Origin: JAJDFU01 sp964640855
GTDB taxonomy: Bacteria > Bacteroidota > Bacteroidia > Chitinophagales > Saprospiraceae
DNA length: 64,000 nt
Reading direction: 5' to 3'
NCBI GenBank assembly: GCA_964640855.1
Contig: CAZXIX010000003.1
Location: forward strand, 62,001-126,000
The notes under the pieces are model-generated. The model was not told where the DNA came from and ran no database searches. It was given only the letters and a program-made list of their open reading frames with translations. Every line of letters starts with the position of its first letter. The first letter of the stretch is position 1. Shown in pieces: positions 8,751 to 15,580 of this stretch. Made by a program: the position numbers and the translations under genes.

Positions 8751-9902
8751 ATGTCGACCGCATCCCGTATATCCTTTTGGGAAGAACGTCAATTTTTTCA
8801 GCCCTACGATCTGCTGATCGTAGGAGGGGGGCTGGTCGGGCTTTCGGCGGCTTTGGCCGCCAGGCAGTACCTGCCCAAAGGACGGATTGCCGTTCTCGAA
8901 AGAGGGGCCCTGCCGATGGGCGCCAGTACCCGAAATGCGGGCTTCGGCTGCTTTGGGAGCCCCACCGAGCTGTTGGACGACCTGGACCGGACGTCCGAAG
9001 ACGAGGTATGGACCCTGGTAGAAAAACGGTGGAAAGGCCTCCGCTTGCTGCGCCAACAAATCGGGGACGAACAGCTGAGGCTGGAGCCACTGGGAGGGTA
9101 TGAAGTGTTCCGAGCAGGGGATGAAACCACCTGGGAGAGGGTCGGGCATCATCTCGAAACGTTCAACCACCGGTTTCTGGAAATAACGGGTCTGCCCAAT
9201 GCCTTTCGGCAGGAGGCACCCGATTGGGTCGGCCGGCAGATGAATGTAGAGCATGTGGTAAAACTGCGACTGGAATGCCAACTGGATCCCGCCCGGATGA
9301 TCCGATCGCTCTGGAAAAAAAATCACGACCTGGGGGTAGAGATCTTTCATGGCCTCCCGGTTTTGGACTTTCAGCCCATTCAGGGCCTCTGGGAAGTGGG
9401 CACCGAGCCCCGCTTGCCGCTCCGGGCCCGAAAGGTATTGGTTGCCACCAATGGGTTCACCAGGCGACTGCTGCCTGACCTGGAAGTCCAGCCGGTTCGC
9501 AATCAGGTACTTCTGACCGAACCCCTTCCGGGTGCTTTCGATTGGAAAGGCTGCTTTCACTACGATCGGGGCTATGGTTACTTCCGGAATGTAGGAGACC
9601 GCATCTTGCTCGGCGGATTTCGCCACCTGGATCGCGAAGGAGAAAGTACAGACCAATTCGGCATGACGGAGGTGATACAGGAGGCGCAGTTGAGTTGGTT
9701 GCAGGAGGTGCTTAAGGTGTCTCCCGATACTCGGATCACGCATCGTTGGAGCGGTATTTTAGGGGTCGGAGCGAGCAAGCAGCCGATCATCCGGGAATAC
9801 GAACCGGGCTTGGCCGTGGCCGTCCGTCTGGGCGGTATGGGAGTGGCGCTGGGCAGTCTCCTGGGAAGGGAAGCGGTTCATATGCTTCTTGCCAACGGTT
9901 AA
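8751..9902 (+). CDS. FAD-dependent oxidoreductase, D-amino acid oxidase (DAO) family
   Basis: 383 residues. The Rossmann motif LLIVGGGLVGLSAAL (GxGxxG type) is at about 22-36, followed by an acidic residue in the strand LERG that would bind the FAD ribose. ASTRNAGFGCFGS matches the flavin-contacting segment of glycine/sarcosine oxidase-like enzymes, and the C-terminus has the RLGGMGVALGS second FAD motif. The substrate is probably an amine or amino acid, not determinable here. No signal peptide, so cytosolic. The gene is monocistronic by spacing. Confidence 0.85.
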   Translation: MSTASRISFWEERQFFQPYDLLIVGGGLVGLSAALAARQYLPKGRIAVLERGALPMGASTRNAGFGCFGSPTELLDDLDRTSEDEVWTLVEKRWKGLRLLRQQIGDEQLRLEPLGGYEVFRAGDETTWERVGHHLETFNHRFLEITGLPNAFRQEAPDWVGRQMNVEHVVKLRLECQLDPARMIRSLWKKNHDLGVEIFHGLPVLDFQPIQGLWEVGTEPRLPLRARKVLVATNGFTRRLLPDLEVQPVRNQVLLTEPLPGAFDWKGCFHYDRGYGYFRNVGDRILLGGFRHLDREGESTDQFGMTEVIQEAQLSWLQEVLKVSPDTRITHRWSGILGVGASKQPIIREYEPGLAVAVRLGGMGVALGSLLGREAVHMLLANG

Positions 9903-9922
9903 GGGGATGTTAAGTACCTTTG
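9889..9922 (+). promoter_or_regulatory. Candidate promoter for the OstA-like gene
   Basis: TACCTTTG at 9915-9922 is a perfect match to the Bacteroidota -7 element TANNTTTG, with TTG at 9889-9891 placed 23 nt upstream. The -33 box lies within the last codons of the oxidoreductase gene. Predicted start site near 9929, giving a leader of about 75 nt. Confidence 0.5.
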
Positions 9923-10002
9923 CAGCGCAAAAGGAATGCCGTTTTTTCCGGTTTGAGAATCAGGGATGTGATTTCCCTGGCTTCGCCTAAAGTTGATCGC
10001 GC

Positions 10003-11895
10003 ATGCAGCGTATACTACTTCTGTTCATCTTTCTGTGCCCGCTGATTTTGAGGGCGCAGGAAACGGACGTTCAGCCGGATACGGCGGATACGGTCCCCAT
10101 AGAAGTGGATTACGCGGACAGTTGGACCTTTTCGCTGGAGGATACTTCGCAAGTGCAGAGACTCATCGGAGATGTCCAACTGAGGAAAGATACCATCTTC
10201 ATCTGGTGCGATTCCGCTTATCTGCGGGACGACAATTACCTGCGGGCCATGGGACGCATTGCCTTGCAGCAGGGGGATTCGATCCGGATCTTCGCCGATT
10301 CCATGGTTTATTTCAATGGACTGGCCCAATTGTTTGGCGATGTCATTCTGGAGAACAAAGGGCAAAAATTGTTTACCGATCGGCTGGATTATCGCACCGA
10401 TACCCAAATCGGATCCTTTTTTTCCGGCGGTATATTGGTGAACGGGCAATCGAGACTAAGCAGTAAAAAGGGATACTATTACGTGGAGAGCCAACAAATG
10501 TTCTTCAAGGACAGTGTACAGGTAAAGGACCCCCGGATGGCTTTGCGCTCGGACACCCTGGGCTACAACATGGACACAGAGGAAGTAACTTTCTTCGGGC
10601 CAACCCGGATGCAAAGTGAAGACAGCCTCCAACTCTATACCGAAAGGGGATATTACATCATTGCTACCGAAGAAGCTAAATTCTGGCAGAGGGCCCAATT
10701 CGCCAAAGAAGAACAGCAGGCGCAGGCCGATACCATTCGATACTCGGGCGAAAGCGGGCAATATATTCTGGACGGAGACGCCTGGTTTCGGGATGGGGAA
10801 CAATACGCCGAAGCCGATAAAATAGAATATTTTGAATCCACCGGGAAGACGGTTTTGCAAGGAAATGCCTTCGTACGGGACAGCGAGCAGGAGGTCGAAG
10901 CTCCCGTCATCCGTTTCAACCGGGAATCGGGGAATTACAAGACAGAAGGAAAGACCTTTCTCAGCGATCCGCCCAATCTACTGACCGCTGACAAGCTCGA
11001 TTACGACCAGGAGAAAGAGGTGGGTTTTGCCATCGGACATGTAGTCTGGTCAGACACTTCTGCCGACCTGAGCGTTTTCTGTGATCAAGCGGAATATCAA
11101 CGGGAAACGGGCTATTTAAAAGCCAGCGGCGGACAATGGGGCCGCCCCTATTTGCGAACCCTCGTCGATGGGGACTCCCTTTTCATGGCCGCGGATACCC
11201 TTTATTCCACCACTCCCGATAGTACGGATGGGGAACCCAACCGGGTGCTGACGGCTTTTCCCGATGTGCGACTGTACAAAAGCGACCTGCAGGGGCTCTG
11301 CGATTCCCTGGTTTATCGAGCCTCGGACTCCCTGTTTTACCTTTTCACCGAGCCGGTGCTCTGGTCGGATACCAGCCAATTCACAGCCGATACCATGACC
11401 ATCCGGATGAAAAACCAGGAACTCGATAAGATCTTTCTCAAAAACAAAGCCCTCATTCTGAACTCTCCCGATCTCCGGTTTTTCAACCAGATCCAGGGGC
11501 GAGAGATCGATGCCTATTTCGAGGATAGCGAACTCAGGCGGATGGACGTATCCGGGAATGCGATCAGCGTCTATTATGCGCTGGATGATGAAGACGCTTA
11601 TATGGGAGTGAATAAGGTCCTTTGCAGTGAAATGAATGTCTTTTTCGGCAATAATCGCGTGGATCGCATCCATTTTCTCGTGGAGCCCAAGGGGGAATTC
11701 CTGCCCATGGAAGGTACCAACCACGAGGGCTTGAAATTAAAGGGGTTCAATTGGGAAACCCGGGCCCGACCGGATTCGTTTGAGGATCTTTTCCGTCCTG
11801 CTTCGGCTTCACCGCTCCCCGAATTACCTGAAATACCTGATGAAAAAACGGAATCTATACCTGCTTTTACTTCTGATTCCCGGGATTCTGGCTAA
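10003..11895 (+). CDS. OstA-like (LptA/LptD N-terminal type) exported protein
   Basis: 630 residues with a signal peptide (1-18, ending LILRAQ). The body consists of repeated short beta strands with patterns such as GDVQLRKDTIFIWCDSA, ADSMVYF and SSKKGYYYVESQ, typical of the beta-jellyroll OstA domains that carry lipopolysaccharide across the periplasm. Bacteroidota encode proteins of this type apart from LptA and LptD. The likely site is the periplasm. The last 18 codons overlap the start of the BatE-like gene in another frame (11840-11895), so the two are probably one transcript. Confidence 0.82.
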   Translation: MQRILLLFIFLCPLILRAQETDVQPDTADTVPIEVDYADSWTFSLEDTSQVQRLIGDVQLRKDTIFIWCDSAYLRDDNYLRAMGRIALQQGDSIRIFADSMVYFNGLAQLFGDVILENKGQKLFTDRLDYRTDTQIGSFFSGGILVNGQSRLSSKKGYYYVESQQMFFKDSVQVKDPRMALRSDTLGYNMDTEEVTFFGPTRMQSEDSLQLYTERGYYIIATEEAKFWQRAQFAKEEQQAQADTIRYSGESGQYILDGDAWFRDGEQYAEADKIEYFESTGKTVLQGNAFVRDSEQEVEAPVIRFNRESGNYKTEGKTFLSDPPNLLTADKLDYDQEKEVGFAIGHVVWSDTSADLSVFCDQAEYQRETGYLKASGGQWGRPYLRTLVDGDSLFMAADTLYSTTPDSTDGEPNRVLTAFPDVRLYKSDLQGLCDSLVYRASDSLFYLFTEPVLWSDTSQFTADTMTIRMKNQELDKIFLKNKALILNSPDLRFFNQIQGREIDAYFEDSELRRMDVSGNAISVYYALDDEDAYMGVNKVLCSEMNVFFGNNRVDRIHFLVEPKGEFLPMEGTNHEGLKLKGFNWETRARPDSFEDLFRPASASPLPELPEIPDEKTESIPAFTSDSRDSG

Positions 11896-12682
11896 TACCC
11901 TTTGGGCGCAGGCCCCGGACAGCCTGCGATTAAGAATGGCGGAGGCCAATCGGGATTATCAGGCCGGGCGTTTCCAGGAATCGATGGAGGCCTATCAAAG
12001 TCTATTGCAGGCCGGATATCATTCACCGGCCCTGTACCACAATCTGGGGAACGCCTATTTTCGAATGGGACAGCTGGCAAAAGCCCGTCTGCAATACGAG
12101 CGGGCCCTCCTGATGGCACCCAGGGATCCCATCATCCTCCAAAACCGGGACCGGCTATTGGATCAATTGGAAGATCGTTTTGAAGCCGGCGGGCGATTCT
12201 TTTTGTGGGTATGGCGCGACAAAGCCATGTTGCTGGCGGGATCAGTAGCCTGGGGATGGTTGGCCTTTCTGTTTGCCGTTTTGGCTGCTATCCTGGGGCT
12301 ATCCCTGTTTCGACTTCCCGTCTGGCGTCAAAAATGGAGGGGCTGGACGGCCTTTGGGGTGAGTCTGCTGGGATTCGGGCTTTGCTTGCACTTGTCTTTG
12401 GGGCGTTCGGCCTGGCAGCACCGCAGCCCCAGGTCCATTCTTATGGCGCCGGAGGTAGTCTTGAGGGTCGCACCGGATCCCGAATCCAGGGAGCTTTTTG
12501 CATTGCACGCCGGAACGGAAGTTCGTCGGCTGGATCAGATCGGTAATTGGACGAAGGTGCGCCTGGTAAACCAACGGATGGGGTGGCTCCCAACCGAAGT
12601 ATTGGTACCCGTGACCCTTACCAAAAATGAGGAACCCTCATCCGATCGCGCGAATGAGGGCCCCTTGCAGAAAAACAGGTAA
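11840..12682 (+). CDS. TPR-SH3 membrane protein, BatE-like
   Basis: 280 residues from the ATG at 11840, chosen because MKKRNLYLLLLLIPG opens a good signal peptide ending LWAQ; the frame is open further upstream. Two TPR units (about 28-105, with ALYHNLGNAYFRMGQLAKA) are followed by two membrane segments (about 135-165 and 173-192) and a C-terminal SH3-like domain (from about 203, VVLRVAPDPESRELFALHAG). The order TPR, two TM, SH3 is that of BatE of the Bacteroides aerotolerance operon, but no BatA-D genes are adjacent. It converges on rpmA 15 bp away. Confidence 0.8.
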   Translation: MKKRNLYLLLLLIPGILANTLWAQAPDSLRLRMAEANRDYQAGRFQESMEAYQSLLQAGYHSPALYHNLGNAYFRMGQLAKARLQYERALLMAPRDPIILQNRDRLLDQLEDRFEAGGRFFLWVWRDKAMLLAGSVAWGWLAFLFAVLAAILGLSLFRLPVWRQKWRGWTAFGVSLLGFGLCLHLSLGRSAWQHRSPRSILMAPEVVLRVAPDPESRELFALHAGTEVRRLDQIGNWTKVRLVNQRMGWLPTEVLVPVTLTKNEEPSSDRANEGPLQKNR

Positions 12683-12697
12683 CCTCCCGGAGAAGGA

Positions 12698-13483
12698 TTA
12701 GTCTTCCTGATCTTTTTTAGGTGGACGCCCGCCTTTCAGCTTATCCTGCAGGCTCTCCAACTCTTCCCACTTCTCTTCGAAAGCCAGTTTGGCCTGTTGC
12801 GACCAGGTAGCGGGATCGTGCATCTTGTATCGAGGGCCGGCCTCGTCCAGAATAGCCTGGATCTTTTCGGTCGGAGCATTGGCGAATTGTTCCCAGGTCT
12901 CAATACCACCTTCCTTCAGCAGACCCTCAATTTTGGGTCCTACGCCTTCGACAAGCTTGAGGTCGTTTCTCTTGACCTTTTTGCCGGAGGGAAGAACAAG
13001 GGTTTCCTTGGTTCCCGGCTTTTTCTTTTCCGGCTCAGTCTCCTTTTTCTCGGGTTCGGTCGTCTTTACCTCGGGATCTTTTTCGACCTCTGGCTCGGTC
13101 TTTTCGGGCTCCGGCTCTTTGACTTCGGGCTTAGTGACCTTTACTTCCGGATCTTTGGTGACTTCGGGTTCGGTTTTCTTGGGCTTGACTTTCTTGCCGG
13201 TATCCTTTTCTTCGATCAGAGTCTGCTCCTCGACGGGAAGAACTTCGACGAACGTGCGATTGAGCCTTTTACGGACGAAAGAAACCGTACCGTCAATCTG
13301 GGCGTGAAGGGTGAAATCCTTGCCCATATACACGTTGCGCCCTGCGTGGAACTTGGTGCCGCGCTGGCGGACCAGGACGTTGCCGGCAGTAGCTAATTGG
13401 CCTCCGAACATTTTCACACCCAACCGTTTACTTTTACTGTCGCGGCCGTTATCCGTACTACCTACACCTTTTTTGTGTGCCAT
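12698..13483 (-). CDS. rpmA: 50S ribosomal protein L27 with long linker and C-terminal helix-hairpin-helix domain
   Basis: 261 residues against about 85 for normal L27. Residues 1-86 are a complete L27 (MAHKKGVGSTDNGRDSKSKR at the start, then GGQLATAGNVLVRQRG). Residues 87-160 are a low-complexity linker of Lys, Pro, Glu and Thr repeats. Residues 161-261 hold KRNDLKLVEGVGPKIEGLLK, a helix-hairpin-helix motif, and a segment like the one that in many Bacteroidota is appended to ribosomal protein L21. Here L21, encoded just upstream, lacks it. The extension may contact rRNA near the tunnel or P site or act in assembly; that is inference. The single open frame has no sign of frameshift. Confidence 0.93.
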   Translation of the reverse strand: MAHKKGVGSTDNGRDSKSKRLGVKMFGGQLATAGNVLVRQRGTKFHAGRNVYMGKDFTLHAQIDGTVSFVRKRLNRTFVEVLPVEEQTLIEEKDTGKKVKPKKTEPEVTKDPEVKVTKPEVKEPEPEKTEPEVEKDPEVKTTEPEKKETEPEKKKPGTKETLVLPSGKKVKRNDLKLVEGVGPKIEGLLKEGGIETWEQFANAPTEKIQAILDEAGPRYKMHDPATWSQQAKLAFEEKWEELESLQDKLKGGRPPKKDQED

Positions 13484-13506
13484 GATCTCTATGCTTTGAA
13501 GGACTC

Positions 13507-13815
13507 TTAGCCCTTGATGCTGTCAATTTTGATTTTGGTGAAACGCTGGCGGTGACCGTTTTTGACGCGGTAACCTTTGCGGCGTTTTTTCTTGAAAACG
13601 ATCACCTTATCTCCTTTCTGGTGATCGACAACAGTGGCATTGACCTTTGCCTTGAGTACCGGCTTGCCGACCTGCACCTTCCCACCATTGTCCAACAAAA
13701 GGACTTGGTCGAAGGTAAGTTCGTCCCCGGCTTTCGCGTCCAGCTGGTGGACGAAGAGCTCCTGCCCTTCCTCGACTTTGAACTGCTGACCAGCTATGGT
13801 AACGATAGCGTACAT
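13507..13815 (-). CDS. rplU: 50S ribosomal protein L21
   Basis: 102 residues covering the whole L21 family: MYAIVTIAGQQFKVEEGQ at the N-terminus and KVIVFKKKRRKGYRVKNGHR in the rRNA-binding tail. First gene of the rplU-rpmA operon, 23 bp before rpmA. Unlike many relatives it has no helix-hairpin-helix tail; that tail is found on L27 instead. A good promoter lies 35-65 bp upstream. Confidence 0.97.
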   Translation of the reverse strand: MYAIVTIAGQQFKVEEGQELFVHQLDAKAGDELTFDQVLLLDNGGKVQVGKPVLKAKVNATVVDHQKGDKVIVFKKKRRKGYRVKNGHRQRFTKIKIDSIKG

Positions 13816-13851
13816 AAATGGATGAATTATTAAGTAATATCAAACGGGCTG

Positions 13852-13882
13852 CAAAGATAGGTTGAAAATGGTTCATTACCAA
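13852..13882 (-). promoter_or_regulatory. Promoter of the rplU-rpmA operon
   Basis: On the minus strand TTG (13882-13880), a 20-nt spacer and TATCTTTG (13859-13852) reproduce both boxes of the Bacteroidota consensus TTG-N19-23-TANNTTTG exactly. Predicted start near 13845, about 30 nt before the L21 start codon. Confidence 0.65.
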
Positions 13883-14065
13883 GACTTGGGCTGAATTTCA
13901 AATCTGTCCTCTTTTTAGGCGGTGAGACTGCTTCTTCGCGGCTTTTGCAGGCCTGCCGCCGCTCGCAAGTTGAAAGCATATGTTATCATTTTGCAGCCCC
14001 CTTCATTCGTGTTGTTAGCCACTGAAAATGTACTTTGCCCTCAGCCCGAAAACAATCTCTTCGAA

Positions 14066-15319
14066 TCAAATCAGGTCCTCCAGTTCGAAACGGACTTCCA
14101 GGATTTCATCGTCCCTTTTCAGTCGAAGGCGTATCTTCTTTCCGGGTTTTCGACTCATCTTGTGGCTGAAGCGATCAAGCGTATAATTTGCCGAGGAAAT
14201 GCCGTTGATGCGGGTGATCTGGTCTCCGCTCTGGATTCCCGCCCGATCGGCAGGACTGTTGGGGATCACGTAGAATACGGTGATCTGATCTTTGAACTCT
14301 CCGGTATTGACCGCAATGATCCCGCTCCGGTCGTATTGAAATTTCTGCTTGATCCGGCGGCGGTGCGGTTTCAGATAGAGTTTGTTGTGGACGTAATCGA
14401 TGATCACCGTAAAGCGGTCGAGGATCAGGTTGCCCAGAATGCCGTTTCGCTGGTTGAGGTAGATGGAGTCGACAAAGGGCAAGGTTTCCTGATAATTGGT
14501 CACGACGTTGCTGAACTTGAACTCTTGAAGTGTGACTTGATCCACTCGCCCCAGAAAACCCTCCAGATTGCCGCCCAAACCCATGCCGATCTTACTTCGG
14601 ATTACTTTTTCCGGCATGTCGAGGCGTTCGTCGGAATTGGTGTACAACAAAAGCGCCAGGCCTGCTCCGGTATCAAGCAACAGCTTGCTTCTAAGCTGAA
14701 CATCATTCAGAAGCCTGACATCGGCAAACAAATAGGGCTTGCCGTTGAAGATTTCGATGGAAATTTCGTGATACTTCCTGGGCGGAGTGAACCGGTCGGG
14801 ATCGTACAGGGTAATAACCTGCCGTCTGTAGTCGATCTTGACAATATACCTCCGGAAGAGATCCGCTCCGATAATCCCTTGCACATTGATGCCGGAAAAT
14901 TCCTCAAAACCGAAAATATCTTTCTCCAGCACCAGGATCGGCCGGTTCACGGCAACGAAATCGTTCAGGCGAAGCGTGATGCCGGTCGCCAAAAAAGCAT
15001 ACATAACGGTGCTCATGTCGGCCCCGCGGATGGGAAATTTCCGGCGATACTTGATATCCATCAGGTCGGTAATTTCCCGCTTGGTCAGCAGCGTATGCTC
15101 GGCTCCGGTGTCGAATATGAATTTGAGGGGAAGAAAGTTGTTGAAGTAGACCCGGACCACAATGAAATTATTTTCATACTCGAAGGGAATCCGGATTTTT
15201 TTTGCCTTGCTGTCCTGGGTGTGAAAGAACTGTTGCGCAGACGCAAGGTTCAGACTCGCCAGACTCAGAAGGCAGGCCAAGAATAATGTTTTGCGGACGA
15301 AGTGGATTAAATGATACAT
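14066..15319 (-). CDS. Secreted retropepsin-like aspartic protease with PDZ domain
   Basis: 417 residues. Signal peptide 1-28 (ending LASAQ). Two aspartyl-protease halves follow, each with its motif: FIFDTGAEHTLL at about 67-78 and LLLDTGAGLALLL at about 213-225, so a single chain can form both lobes of the active site. Residues about 335-410 form a PDZ domain (VIPNSPADRAGIQSGDQITRINGI). Such retropepsin-PDZ proteins are widespread in Bacteroidota and probably act on peptides or envelope proteins. The gene diverges from susC across a 261-bp region. Confidence 0.88.
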   Translation of the reverse strand: MYHLIHFVRKTLFLACLLSLASLNLASAQQFFHTQDSKAKKIRIPFEYENNFIVVRVYFNNFLPLKFIFDTGAEHTLLTKREITDLMDIKYRRKFPIRGADMSTVMYAFLATGITLRLNDFVAVNRPILVLEKDIFGFEEFSGINVQGIIGADLFRRYIVKIDYRRQVITLYDPDRFTPPRKYHEISIEIFNGKPYLFADVRLLNDVQLRSKLLLDTGAGLALLLYTNSDERLDMPEKVIRSKIGMGLGGNLEGFLGRVDQVTLQEFKFSNVVTNYQETLPFVDSIYLNQRNGILGNLILDRFTVIIDYVHNKLYLKPHRRRIKQKFQYDRSGIIAVNTGEFKDQITVFYVIPNSPADRAGIQSGDQITRINGISSANYTLDRFSHKMSRKPGKKIRLRLKRDDEILEVRFELEDLI

Positions 15320-15580
15320 TAAAATGGTCTGTTAGCTAATGGCGGACACCTTCACTTTTGCATTCGTTTGCATTAACCCCCAATTTAATTTCGAAATAAA
15401 TGGTGCGCTGAAAAAATCTATGGCAAGCATTAGCATATTCAGCCATTTTCTTACTTTCGCCATATGGAATTCTGTTTCTATGTATGCGACGGAAGGACAA
15501 GCCCTCAATCAATCACTTGATTGTCAACTTTCTGAAAAACAAACAATCAACAACGCTCACTAATCAAATTAAAATATTGT
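15320..15580. promoter_or_regulatory. Divergent upstream region of the protease and susC genes
   Basis: 261 bp of relatively AT-rich DNA. TACTTTCG at 15452-15459 matches seven of eight positions of the -7 element, but no -33 TTG is at the right distance. CAATCA (15506-15511) and TGATTG (15518-15523) form a perfect 6-bp inverted repeat with a 6-nt centre, a possible operator or leader hairpin for susC. No open frame is convincing. Confidence 0.35.

Noticed and set aside
13922..15286. Plus-strand open frame of 454 codons
   Set aside because: It is the complement of the retropepsin-PDZ gene, has no recognisable motif, and the minus-strand protein has two intact DTG motifs and a PDZ domain.
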